Origin: CAZVEV01 sp964625865
GTDB taxonomy: Bacteria; Planctomycetota; Phycisphaerae; SM23-33
Reading direction: 5' to 3'
DNA: 17,625 bases
Assembly: GCA_964625865.1 (NCBI GenBank)
Contig: CAZVEV010000105.1
Span: 1 to 17,625, forward strand
The notes under the pieces are model-generated. The model saw only the letters and a program-made list of their open reading frames with translations, was not told where the DNA came from and searched no databases. A program made the translations under genes and the position numbers. Position 1 is the stretch's first letter. Each line of letters begins with the position of its first letter. Of this stretch, positions 6,023 through 14,401 are shown piece after piece.

Positions 6023-9000
6023 CTGCTGATCTCCAGTTGGCCCGTCTCGCCCATCGACGCGACGGCCGGGTCGTACATGCACGAGGCCTGGATGGCGGGC
6101 AGGGCGAAACGGCCCGCCGACGTGACCCGCAGAGCGTAGCGGAAGACCTGCTTGTCGCCGCGGGCAGTGGCAAAGAGCACGACGCGGTCGTCGAGGAACT
6201 CGATGCGGTCCGGGACGTCGGGCTCATCGTCGCCGTCCGCTTGCCACCGGACGGACGTGACCAGCCGCGGGTTCTCCACTTCCATGCCCGCAGGCAGGGC
6301 GTCGACGACGGCGATATTGTGGACCTCGGCCGCCCCGACGGGCCGTGCGAGGCTGATCTCCACGTGCACCAGGTCTCCGACGGACAGCGTCCCGGGCTCG
6401 ACGGGCTTGCCCTTGCGGTCCAGCCAGCGGCGCCGCACGGTCAGCCCGCGGTCGTACGGTTTGACCAGGTCCGGACGGCCAAGGCCCTCGGTGGTAGCCG
6501 TCACGTACACCTTGCCCTTGCCGGCCGCTTTCAGGGTGATCGCCCCGACGTCGGGGCCGAAGCTGAACGCCGCCGGCCCCGTGTGGTCGAACGCCTGCGG
6601 CTTGCCCTCGCCCGCCTTCACCGTTCCAGCGAACTCGGCCGGGTCGGCGCTCATCAACGTCTCGTAGCGCGCCAGCGCAGCCAGCGCGGCGGCGTTGGAC
6701 AGCGTGGAGGACCACGCCCCGGTTTGCCGCGCCGCATTGAGGCTGCGGGCCAGGCGTGCGACCCAGGCATGTTCGGCGTCCAGGTCCAGCAGGACCGACA
6801 GGAGCACCGCTTCCTGTCGCGCACGGTTGGTCAGGCGCCCTTGCGTGGTCGTGCGGACGACCTGCTGGAGCGTATCGTCGGGCAGCATGGCCCAGGCGCG
6901 GTCGCGGCGCCCGACGGCCAGGTACGCCGCGGCCAGGTGGGCGCGGCCGGCGATGTCGAGCTTGTCCAGCCGCTCGGCCAGGCGGGCCATCCAGCCGCGC
7001 TGCGGGCGATGGAAGACCGCCAGCGTGCGACAGATCAGGGCCCGCGTGTTGTCATCGATCTCCTCATCGCCATCGAGCAGGCGTTCGAGATACCTCGTCA
7101 GCGGCGCCGAGAACTGCGTGTCGATCTTGTAGCCGGCCGCCCGGGCCTCCAGAAGGAACCCCGCTGCGTATGCCGTGCCCCACGCGTCAGCCCTGCGCCC
7201 GCCGGGCCAGTAGGCCAGCCCGCCCGAAGGCGTCTGCATCGACCACAGGCGGAAGATCCCCGCGTTGACCATGTCGGCGGCCCGGGCGCTGCGCGCGTCG
7301 TCGGGCGTGTCCAGGGCGATCAGGTCCGGGGCGTACAGGATGCCGTACAGGCGGCTGGTCGTCTGTTCCACGCAGCCGTACGGGTAGCGGATGAGCTTCT
7401 CGATGGCCGGGCGGAGTTGAATGGTCGGGCGCGGGCTGATCTCGATCCGCGTTCGCGTCGTGCCGCGAGCGAAACGGTCGGGCACCTGGATGGCGAGGGT
7501 CGCCCCGGCGTCGAAGTCGCGCAGTAGGGTCTCGACGTGGGGCACCGAGGCCGGGCGGATCGGCAGGGCGGCGACAGATCGGGCCTTGACCGGCGCGCCT
7601 TGGGCGTTGGTCTGCGTCGCGCGGACGGTCAGATCGACGTGGCCGACGGACACCGCTCTTGCCTTGAGCCATTGCGTAACGGCCCGGCCCGGCGCGACGG
7701 TGATTCCGGCCAGTTCAGTGACGATCTCAATGGGGCCGGCCGGGTCGACCTCCGTCGCGAGGGCCATCGGCTTGTCGGTCGTGTTGAAGAACTTGACCGG
7801 CACGTCGAAGGTGTCGCCCGGCGCGGCGAAGCGGGGGGCGGCAATCTCGACCACCAGCGGCGCGGTGACCGTCAGCGGCGCCTGGGCCGACGCGTAGCGG
7901 TCGCCGTCCACCGCGACGGCCATCAGCCGAAGCTCCCCCGTCATTTGCGGCAAAGGCAGCTCGACGGTGAGCGTGCCGTCTGCCCCGGCCGGAGCCATCG
8001 TTCGCCACAGAACCGCGGGCGCCCGATGGCGGGAGGGCACGGGGTTTCGGCGAAGGGCGTCGAGTCCGTCCTCGTCCCCGCCGGCGCCGATTCGGGTCAT
8101 GCTCGCCGGGCGGCGGTGGTCGGGCATCAGGCGGGAAAACAGGTCCGCCGATGCGACGGCAGCGGCCCGGGGAGCAAGGAAGTGTTCCAGCGGCGCGGGC
8201 GTCTTGAAGGCGGTGGTCAGCAGAATGCCCTCATCGACGGCCCACAGGTGCACCATCGGCGGCCTGGCCGGGTCGGCGGGGGTCGGCATCCGCACAGTGA
8301 CGGCGACCTTCGCGCCAGGCCGGGCCTTGGCGGGAGCCTTGACGGCCAGGTCGAGCCGCTTCGACTCATGCGTCGTCGACAGGCGCGCCATGCCCATCGC
8401 GCGGTGCGGCAGCCATTTCTCGTCGGCCGGGTCGATCGCGCGGATCACGGTAGCCGTGACAAACGCCCCGCCTCGCAGGTCGGCGGGAACGGCCAGGTCA
8501 AGCCGCGCCACGCCTTCGGTTAACTGGACGATCCGGCGCGCAATGACGCGGTCGGCCTCCACCGTCAGCAGCATCGTGCCGCTGACGGGACTCCGAACGA
8601 GGACCTTCGCCGTCTCGCCAGGCCGGTAGGCCGGCTTGTCGAGGACGATCTCCACGCGGCTGGGCCTGTTCATCGGCAGGGTTTCCGGGCCGCGTTGGCC
8701 GTCGGTGGCGTGGAACTCGCAGACCGCCGCCGCCGGGTCTCTCTCGCCGCCGGACATCGTGATGCGATACCGCCCGGGCTGGGGACACTTGAAGCTCACC
8801 GTCCCGCCGGCCGACGGGGCAAGTTCCCGCCGCGTCACGGGGATTGCCCGCTCGACAGACTTCCAGACGTGCCTGCGATTGACGATCTTGAGCGTGCAGT
8901 CGTGCTCGATACGCGACAGGGCGAACACCATCGCCGTCGGCGCCGCCGGGACATCCGAGCCGGTCACGCGGACCCAGTCGACGGTCAGGTCCTTGCCCGC

Positions 9001-11595
9001 TGGCGCGACCTTCCCGTCAGGCAGACGCATGCCCACGTGAACGTCGAGCGTGTCAATGACGACCGGGGCATTGGCCGAGACGGACCGCCCGCCGGGCTCG
9101 GTGACGCTGGTCGAGACCGTCCCGGCAAGCAGGTCGGGGGGCGACTTCTTCGGCAGGGCCAGTTCGATCGTTGCACGCCCGCTGTCGTCCAACGTGCCGC
9201 GGACCTGTGGAATCGAGACACGCCGCACTTTGGCCGCACGGCGGAAGACGTAGTCGCCGTACTGCCTGGACGTGTACGGAATGCTCTTGAACGTGCCCGT
9301 AACCGCCACGCCGAGCCCCGCGGCGGGCTGGTCCCAGAGGTATCGAGCGCTGATGTCGATCTCGCGCTTGTCCGCCGGGCCGAAACGCCTGGCTGACGGC
9401 GTGGCGCGGACTTCCATCCGCACGGGCACGAAGGCTTCGACCAGCGCGCCGGCGGACCCAAGGACCTGCCTGGACCCCGGCAGCGAGGCCCGGAAGTGAT
9501 ATCGCCCGGTTTGCCAGTCCTCGCCGGTCGGCACGTCGGCGTGGAAGACGCCTTGTCCGTCGTCGCCCGGCTGGACGGTCAGCGTGAGGATCTGCTTTCC
9601 GTCCGGCCTGCGGACGCCGATCTCGACCGGGAAGCTCTCGGGCGTCCGCCCGCGCCCATCGCGGATGATGCCCGTCAGGTGCATCGTGTCGCCCGGACGG
9701 TAGACGCCGCGTTCCGTGTAGAGCATCACGTCGTACGTCCGCGGATGGGCCTTGCCCCCCGAGTCCACGTCGTCGATCACCCACTGGTGGTCGGCCGGGC
9801 GGAGGTAGCTCAGGTCGTCGTCCGTCTCGGCCGTGATCAGCCAGGGCCGTCCGTCCGGATTGCTGTCGGAGTACGTCAGCCGGGCGATGCCGTCGGCGTC
9901 GGTGGCGGCTTCGGCGAGCACCTGGTTGTTGTGCGAGATCGCCCGGACGGTCGCGCCCCTGACGGGCTTCGCCGTCGACAGGCCGGTCACCCACACCTCC
10001 ATGCCGTTGCGATACGTCTTGGTGGTGATGCCCAGGTCGGTCACCATCACGGTGGTGTTCGAACTGGTCCAGTGGTGGCCCTTCGCGCGGGCGGTGACCT
10101 TGTAGATGCCCCTGGGGCCTTGCAGCAGGCCGTCGAGGTCCACCAGCATCGTCTCGGGCGTGTTGCGGGTGATGTCCAGCGGGACGGACTTCTTTGCGAC
10201 CTGGCGCCCGGTCCGCGAGGGATACGTTCCGCGAAGGTGCATCACGAGGTTGTTCGCATGCATGCGGTAGGCGCTGAGGTCCAGCCCGGAGACGTTGACT
10301 GCCGTCAGTTCCGCCCCCAGGTTGCCCTTCGGCGTGAGAATGCCCCCGTGCGTGGCGAACCGCACGGCCGGGCGGCGGTCGGGGATATCGAACGAAACGG
10401 TGTGGGCCTGGCCGAGCGTCTGTCCGTCCGCCGACACCAGCGTGCCGGGCACGGTCGCGGTATACCGCTTGCCGCACTCGAACTTGCCGTAGATCTCCAG
10501 CCCCTGGTAGAAGAACCGCACGGACAGGTTCTCGACGGCCGGGCTGACGGTGATCTTCGGAGGCTTCTGCTTGCGGTCCGGCTCGCTCGATGTGCGCAGA
10601 TCGACCTCGACCAGGCGATTCAGCGAGGGCCTGAACACCCGCGTGGAGGTAATCGTGAACTGCTCGGGAATGGGGAGGTAGACCTCGCGGGCCTTGCCCA
10701 GGGCCAATTGCCCGCCGTGGCCGGCGAGCTTGGCATCGAGGGTGAGCGCGAGCTTGCGCGACGGCGGGACCGTGCATCGCAGCGTCATGTCGGGCGAGAC
10801 CTGCGTCGTCAGCACGACGGGCTTGAGGCCCTTCCGCGACGCGGAGTCGATGGCCGCCAGGTGACGTGTCAGCTCGGCCGGGTCGACCGGCTGGTTGAAC
10901 GTCAACTCGACGTTCGCATGCGTTCGGTCGGCGGTCGCCAGACGGTAGGCGTCCAGGCGAAGCGCCCGCGTTTGAAACGTGAATGTGCTCTCGCCGATCA
11001 GCGTGCGTCCGGTGCGCAGTTCGACATCGTCGGCGGCGCGGATGTTGTAGACGCGGCCGGGGGGCAATTGCTCATCGAGGAGGTATTCGAGTCTGTCGCG
11101 AGCGGCCCATACCCATTTGCCGGCCGGTCGGGGTTCGATGACGAACAGGGCGGCCTCGGGCGTCGTGCCCACCACGTCGGGGCTCGCCAGCGGCTCGTCG
11201 AAGGTCAGGCTGAAGCGGTCGGTCTGGTCGACCGGGCCGGTCGGCAGGGCGGTAAGCACGCGCACGCTCTGTTCGGGCAGGCGGGTCACGTCGTGGTGGA
11301 TCCACATCAGCCCGGCGACGTTGACGGCCAGCAGGAGCATGGCCGCCGCCCAGAACCGCACGGGCACCCTGCGCCACAGGGAGGGCGTCTCGCGGACGAT
11401 GGGGCCCGGCGCGTCGAGCAGGGCGTGGCGTTCGTCCGGTCCGGCGGCTTCGGCGGCGGAGAGCATCTTCGCCTGGATATCGCCGGCGAACTGCGGATCG
11501 GGGTCCACTGGGTCGTACGCCTGGCCAAGCAGGCGGGCGACGTTCCGATCGCCAACGTCGCCTTCGTGGTCATTGGGAATCGTGTGGTCGTTCAT
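6019..11595 (-). CDS. Membrane-anchored bacterial alpha-2-macroglobulin with intact thioester
   Basis: A 1858-residue protein of the YfhM-type bacterial alpha-2-macroglobulins, which trap attacking proteases in the periplasm through bait cleavage and covalent thioester attachment. Visible parts are a charged cytoplasmic segment (1-78), one membrane helix (FWAAAMLLLAVNVAGLMWI, 81-99), macroglobulin domains including YRPGDT near 626-632 and YRPGET near 986-992, an A2M domain around 1190-1260, and the thioester motif Cys1408-Val-Glu-Gln1411 in PYGCVEQ, followed by an all-helical thioester domain. Unlike E. coli YfhM (a lipoprotein of roughly 1650 residues), no lipobox is present; the anchor is an uncleaved helix. 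The N-terminal segment, with its DPDPQF stretch (32-37), is reminiscent of anti-sigma-type leaders encoded next to ECF genes. The ATG at 11595 lies 31 nt after the sigma gene, and the stop overlaps the pbpC start. Family assignment is firm; the anti-sigma role is inference. Confidence 0.92.
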   Translation of the reverse strand: MNDHTIPNDHEGDVGDRNVARLLGQAYDPVDPDPQFAGDIQAKMLSAAEAAGPDERHALLDAPGPIVRETPSLWRRVPVRFWAAAMLLLAVNVAGLMWIHHDVTRLPEQSVRVLTALPTGPVDQTDRFSLTFDEPLASPDVVGTTPEAALFVIEPRPAGKWVWAARDRLEYLLDEQLPPGRVYNIRAADDVELRTGRTLIGESTFTFQTRALRLDAYRLATADRTHANVELTFNQPVDPAELTRHLAAIDSASRKGLKPVVLTTQVSPDMTLRCTVPPSRKLALTLDAKLAGHGGQLALGKAREVYLPIPEQFTITSTRVFRPSLNRLVEVDLRTSSEPDRKQKPPKITVSPAVENLSVRFFYQGLEIYGKFECGKRYTATVPGTLVSADGQTLGQAHTVSFDIPDRRPAVRFATHGGILTPKGNLGAELTAVNVSGLDLSAYRMHANNLVMHLRGTYPSRTGRQVAKKSVPLDITRNTPETMLVDLDGLLQGPRGIYKVTARAKGHHWTSSNTTVMVTDLGITTKTYRNGMEVWVTGLSTAKPVRGATVRAISHNNQVLAEAATDADGIARLTYSDSNPDGRPWLITAETDDDLSYLRPADHQWVIDDVDSGGKAHPRTYDVMLYTERGVYRPGDTMHLTGIIRDGRGRTPESFPVEIGVRRPDGKQILTLTVQPGDDGQGVFHADVPTGEDWQTGRYHFRASLPGSRQVLGSAGALVEAFVPVRMEVRATPSARRFGPADKREIDISARYLWDQPAAGLGVAVTGTFKSIPYTSRQYGDYVFRRAAKVRRVSIPQVRGTLDDSGRATIELALPKKSPPDLLAGTVSTSVTEPGGRSVSANAPVVIDTLDVHVGMRLPDGKVAPAGKDLTVDWVRVTGSDVPAAPTAMVFALSRIEHDCTLKIVNRRHVWKSVERAIPVTRRELAPSAGGTVSFKCPQPGRYRITMSGGERDPAAAVCEFHATDGQRGPETLPMNRPSRVEIVLDKPAYRPGETAKVLVRSPVSGTMLLTVEADRVIARRIVQLTEGVARLDLAVPADLRGGAFVTATVIRAIDPADEKWLPHRAMGMARLSTTHESKRLDLAVKAPAKARPGAKVAVTVRMPTPADPARPPMVHLWAVDEGILLTTAFKTPAPLEHFLAPRAAAVASADLFSRLMPDHRRPASMTRIGAGGDEDGLDALRRNPVPSRHRAPAVLWRTMAPAGADGTLTVELPLPQMTGELRLMAVAVDGDRYASAQAPLTVTAPLVVEIAAPRFAAPGDTFDVPVKFFNTTDKPMALATEVDPAGPIEIVTELAGITVAPGRAVTQWLKARAVSVGHVDLTVRATQTNAQGAPVKARSVAALPIRPASVPHVETLLRDFDAGATLAIQVPDRFARGTTRTRIEISPRPTIQLRPAIEKLIRYPYGCVEQTTSRLYGILYAPDLIALDTPDDARSARAADMVNAGIFRLWSMQTPSGGLAYWPGGRRADAWGTAYAAGFLLEARAAGYKIDTQFSAPLTRYLERLLDGDEEIDDNTRALICRTLAVFHRPQRGWMARLAERLDKLDIAGRAHLAAAYLAVGRRDRAWAMLPDDTLQQVVRTTTQGRLTNRARQEAVLLSVLLDLDAEHAWVARLARSLNAARQTGAWSSTLSNAAALAALARYETLMSADPAEFAGTVKAGEGKPQAFDHTGPAAFSFGPDVGAITLKAAGKGKVYVTATTEGLGRPDLVKPYDRGLTVRRRWLDRKGKPVEPGTLSVGDLVHVEISLARPVGAAEVHNIAVVDALPAGMEVENPRLVTSVRWQADGDDEPDVPDRIEFLDDRVVLFATARGDKQVFRYALRVTSAGRFALPAIQASCMYDPAVASMGETGQLEISR

Positions 11596-11626
11596 GAGGG
11601 TCCGTCCTCTCGCATGGGGTGCATCA

Positions 11627-12277
11627 TCAGGAAGCCGCCTCGACGCTCAGACTCCGCGACAGGGCGAGGAAGGTTTTGCGGAAGGCCTTCCTGGCGCGGG
11701 TGAGCATCGACTCGACGGCTTTTGCTGTCTGTCCGGTAGCCGCCGCCATCTGGCTGACGGTCTGGTTGTGCAGGTATTTGGCTTCGAGGGCCCGTCCGTA
11801 TCGGCAGGGTAGTTGACTCATGGTCGCGTTGACCATGTCGCGCGTTTCTTCGCGCCCGATCAGTTCGTCGTCCAGCGGTTCGACCTCGATGGCGCCGTAG
11901 AGGCCCAGCAACTGGCGGTCCATTCGCAGCCAGACCGCCTCGAGGGCCGCCGGCGAGGTCCGGCGCGACAACGCCCGGCGGATGGCGTTTCGTGCCAGGC
12001 CCGTCAGCCAGGGGAAGATGTCGCCCCCGCAGCGGTCGGGGTCGTAGCGGTCAAGCTGGGCGATCGCCGCCAGCAATGCCTCCTGGACGACGTCCTCGCA
12101 GACGTGACGGTCCTTGCCCACGCGGTAATAGCAGAAGCGATACAGCGGCGTGACGGCTTCGGCGGCCAGGGCGGCTATCGCCTCGGGCCTGCCCGCAATC
12201 GCATCCGTGCGCCATGCGGCGTCAAAGTTGGCCTGCAACGTACTGACTCCCGCCCCCGGGGCCGTTCGACAATCCAT
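11627..12277 (-). CDS. ECF RNA polymerase sigma factor
   Basis: A 216-residue group IV sigma factor. Region 2 spans about 44-106, with the acidic helix CEDVVQEALLAAIAQL (60-75) and a DNA-melting/recognition part around IFPWLTGLARNAIRRALSRR (87-106). Region 4, a helix-turn-helix that contacts the -35 element, spans about 145-202 (TVSQMAAATGQTAKAVESML). No region 1 or 3 is present, and the length is usual for ECF factors. It heads the ECF-macroglobulin-pbpC unit (31-nt gap to the next gene) and presumably drives that operon. The ATG at 12277 has no well-spaced ribosome-binding site. A TTG at 12238 (residue 14) is preceded by GGGAG at about 8 nt and would give a 203-residue protein with both domains intact, so the start is uncertain. 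No dedicated anti-sigma gene is adjacent. Confidence 0.9.
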   Translation of the reverse strand: MDCRTAPGAGVSTLQANFDAAWRTDAIAGRPEAIAALAAEAVTPLYRFCYYRVGKDRHVCEDVVQEALLAAIAQLDRYDPDRCGGDIFPWLTGLARNAIRRALSRRTSPAALEAVWLRMDRQLLGLYGAIEVEPLDDELIGREETRDMVNATMSQLPCRYGRALEAKYLHNQTVSQMAAATGQTAKAVESMLTRARKAFRKTFLALSRSLSVEAAS

Positions 12278-12291
12278 TCTCGATCGACATC

Positions 12292-12313
12292 AGGTCCGTC
12301 CGGAAACGGACCT
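12292..12313 (-). promoter_or_regulatory. Stem-loop or operator in the leader of the ECF operon
   Basis: AGGTCCGT (12292-12299) and ACGGACCT (12306-12313) form a perfect 8-bp inverted repeat with a 6-nt loop, starting 15 nt upstream of the sigma-factor ATG at 12277. It could be an RNA hairpin limiting initiation or a protein-binding dyad. No clear sigma70 or ECF-type -35/-10 pair is recognisable in the 146-bp gap. Confidence 0.4.
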
Positions 12314-12423
12314 TACAAAGATATGTCACCAGGCGGCGGGAATCCTTCGCACCAAACCCCCGCCGGGTGAAAGATTATCTCACCGCGGGTCCCGATGCTA
12401 GCGGAATCCGGCGATCGGGGGGG

Positions 12424-14049
12424 TCACTTCTCTCTGAGTTGCGGGAACTTCGCCATCGTGGGTCTGTCGCGATAGGGCCAGCCTTCGTTTTGCTGGGGCT
12501 TGCCCGGCGTGGTGCGTCCGTCGCGCAGGGCCTTGGCCAGGTCGTTGACCAGTTCGGTCACGATCTCCGGGCGGGCGTCCTCCAGGTTCTTCGTCTCGCT
12601 GGGGTCGTCCTTGAGGTCGTACAGTTGAACCACCTTGGCTTTCGTCGAGATCTTCTTCCAGGGCAGGGCCCAGCCGCCGCCGGCGTCGCGTGCCATTATC
12701 AGTTTCCAGTCGCCCTTGCGGATCGCGAACTTGCCCGAGATCGAATGGTGGATCGTGAACGGGCGCGTGGGGTCCTTGCTGCCTTTCAGGCACGGATAGA
12801 AAGAGAACGAGTCCTCGGCGGCGTTGTCGGGGATGTCGCCTTTCCTGCCCAGCAGGTCGGCGAAGGTTGCGAAGAAATCCGTCGTGCAGATCGTCACGTC
12901 GCTCGCGGAGCCCGCCTTGACCTTGCCCGGCCAGCGGACGATGAACGGCACGCGATGGCCCCCCTCGTAGATCGTTGCCTTCGCGCCGCGGTAGGGGCCC
13001 GACGGGCGGTAGCCGGCCGCGATCATCTTCGGAATCTTCACGTACGGGGCGAAGCCGTTGTCCGAGGTGAAGATGACGAGCGTGTTATCGTCGAGGCCCG
13101 ACTGCTTGAGTTGCTCGAGCACCTGGCCGACGACCCAGTCCGTCTCGGCCATGAAGTCCGCATACCAACTGTACTGTTTGTACCGGCCCTTGAACGCCTT
13201 GCCCGGCGTGATCGGCGTGTGGGGCGAGGTCAGGGGCAGGTACAGGAAGAACGGCTTGTTCGACGCCGCTGCAGCACGCCGCTTGATGTACCGGCGCGAC
13301 TCGGCGGCCCAGTCCGCAAGACAGGTGCTCGCCTCGAAGTCCTTCGCCGCCGCCCCGACGCGCTGGAACGTGTTGTACTCGTTATGCGGGAAGCCCTTGT
13401 TGACCGTCGGTATCGTCACCGCGCGATCGTTTCGGAGATAGACGTACGGCGCCATGTCCAGCGACGAGAGAATGAAGAACGCCTCGTCGAAGCCGACGTC
13501 CACCGGCCCGTTCCTGAACGGCTTGCTGTAGTCAACCCGCCAGGACGCCGACCGCTTGTCCTTGCCGAGGTCCGCGCCCTTTGGAAGCTTGACCCAGTCC
13601 GCCCCCAGATGCCACTTGCCCACACACGCCGTGTGGTATCCCGCCTTCTGCAGGAAGTTCGACAGGTTCAGGCGATCCGGGTCCATCAGCGCGCGGTCGG
13701 TCGGGCTGAACAGCACGCTGCTCTTGAGCCTGCTGCGCCAGTTGTATCGTCCCGTGAGGATGCCGTACCGCGTGGGCGTGCAGACGGACGAACTGGTGTG
13801 AGCGTCCGTGAATCGCATGCCCTCCCTGACCATCCGGTCCAGCGCGGGCGTCGGAACGATGCCGCCCGCATAGCTCGGCTCGCCCGGCCCCATGTCGTCG
13901 GCGAGTATCAGCACGATGTTCGGGCGCGCGGGGACCGGCGCGTCCTTCACGTCCGCCGCCCATGCCGGCGCTGTGCCGAGAATCAGCAGCACGGTCAGTA
14001 ACGCCAGGGCGCGCCCGCCCGATCGAACGTGTGACGTGGTTTGGGACAT
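12424..14049 (-). CDS. Sec-exported formylglycine-dependent sulfatase (family S1)
   Basis: A 541-residue sulfatase. The ATG at 14049 is chosen over the upstream in-frame ATG at 14097 because GGAAGG lies 8 nt before it and it begins a normal signal peptide: a hydrophobic core at 14-26 and likely cleavage after Ala31 (APAWA). Active-site elements are Asp51-Asp52, the C-T-P-T-R core with Cys90 as the formylglycine precursor followed by YGILTG, GKWHLG (Lys145, His147), His277 in TSPHTP, Asp330-Asn331, and Lys357 with YEGGHR. Residue spacing is that of arylsulfatase A-like enzymes acting on sulfate esters; the substrate is unknown. It lacks the long C-terminal domain of the sulfatase at 189-1931 and differs from it in export route. 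It stands apart from its neighbours: 146 bp to the sigma gene and 352 bp to the upstream di-heme gene, so it is probably transcribed alone. Confidence 0.93.
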   Translation of the reverse strand: MSQTTSHVRSGGRALALLTVLLILGTAPAWAADVKDAPVPARPNIVLILADDMGPGEPSYAGGIVPTPALDRMVREGMRFTDAHTSSSVCTPTRYGILTGRYNWRSRLKSSVLFSPTDRALMDPDRLNLSNFLQKAGYHTACVGKWHLGADWVKLPKGADLGKDKRSASWRVDYSKPFRNGPVDVGFDEAFFILSSLDMAPYVYLRNDRAVTIPTVNKGFPHNEYNTFQRVGAAAKDFEASTCLADWAAESRRYIKRRAAAASNKPFFLYLPLTSPHTPITPGKAFKGRYKQYSWYADFMAETDWVVGQVLEQLKQSGLDDNTLVIFTSDNGFAPYVKIPKMIAAGYRPSGPYRGAKATIYEGGHRVPFIVRWPGKVKAGSASDVTICTTDFFATFADLLGRKGDIPDNAAEDSFSFYPCLKGSKDPTRPFTIHHSISGKFAIRKGDWKLIMARDAGGGWALPWKKISTKAKVVQLYDLKDDPSETKNLEDARPEIVTELVNDLAKALRDGRTTPGKPQQNEGWPYRDRPTMAKFPQLREK

Positions 14050-14250
14050 ACGCGGGACCTTCCTTGTTGCGGTCTTCCGGACAGGGAGTCGTTCCATGTA
14101 CTTGCAGGATAACGCATGGATCGTCGCGTAACCAGAACCACGTGCCGACGAGAGAATCGTGCGAACGGCAAGAACCCTGTCCGTTGTCGCCTTCCGTTCG
14201 CTTGCATCGTTTAGCGGCGCCTCATGTTGTCGTCTGTTCCACGCTTAGCG

Positions 14251-14267
14251 GTCGAGCATCGCTCGAC
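14251..14267. repeat. 7-bp hairpin with 3-nt loop
   Basis: GTCGAGC, loop ATC, GCTCGAC. The stem is perfect. It sits just inside the outer dyad and is not followed by a T-run on either strand, so it is not a standard intrinsic terminator. Confidence 0.6.
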
Positions 14268-14269
14268 GC

Positions 14270-14352
14270 TCGTCGTTCGACAGCGCATGGCGTGACGCAC
14301 GGATCACTTCGGCGCTGTGACAGACGAGACGTGATGCGCTGTCGAACGACGA
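14270..14352. repeat. Perfect 19-bp inverted repeat, 45-nt spacer
   Basis: TCGTCGTTCGACAGCGCAT (14270-14288) is exactly complementary to 14334-14352. A 19-bp perfect dyad is far beyond chance in a gap this small. The spacer encodes nothing recognisable. As RNA it would form a stable long hairpin downstream of the di-heme gene; as DNA it could be a pair of terminal repeats of a miniature element. Confidence 0.85.
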
Positions 14353-14354
14353 AC

Positions 14355-14371
14355 GCGGGGCGCTGCCCCGC
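14355..14371 (-). terminator. GC-rich hairpin downstream of the di-heme gene
   Basis: GCGGGGC, loop GCT, GCCCCGC: a perfect 7-bp stem beginning 31 nt beyond the di-heme gene stop on the minus strand. No U-run follows, so Rho-independent termination in the classical form is doubtful. Transcript 3'-end stabilisation is an alternative. Confidence 0.35.
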
Positions 14372-14401
14372 CGCTAAACTCTGCGGACGAACGACTCGCT
14401 T

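Larger units (their letters stand above)
14209..14379. repeat. Outer 11-bp inverted repeat enclosing nested hairpins
   Basis: GTTTAGCGGCG (14209-14219) is mirrored exactly by CGCCGCTAAAC (14369-14379). Between them lie a GTCGAGC/GCTCGAC hairpin, the 19-bp inverted repeat and a GCGGGGC/GCCCCGC hairpin. The arrangement has the look of a mobile or dispersed palindromic intergenic element, but no second copy is present in this window. Confidence 0.65.
14050..14401. other. 352-bp intergenic region rich in nested dyads
   Basis: No coding sequence is supported. The stretch holds at least five inverted repeats: an 8-bp pair (GCGAACGG 14161-14168 with CCGTTCGC 14194-14201), an 11-bp pair enclosing about 170 bp, a 7-bp hairpin (14251-14267), a 19-bp pair (14270-14352) and a 7-bp hairpin (14355-14371). 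It contains the 3' end region of the di-heme gene and the promoter of the sulfatase; no promoter of convincing consensus is seen. Confidence 0.7.

Noticed and set aside
6023..6082. Upstream ATG for pbpC at 6082
   Set aside because: It would overlap the macroglobulin by 64 nt; the GTG at 6022 has a well-spaced GGAG and a typical 4-nt stop-start overlap.
4256..6139. A 627-codon open frame on the plus strand opposite pbpC
   Set aside because: It mirrors a gene with complete GT51 and transpeptidase motifs, and its own translation has low-complexity Arg/Asp/Gly composition.
9496..11703. A 735-codon open frame on the plus strand opposite the macroglobulin gene
   Set aside because: It is antisense to a gene with strong family motifs, reads Arg/Gly/His-rich sequence without recognisable domains, and long antisense frames are expected at this G+C content.
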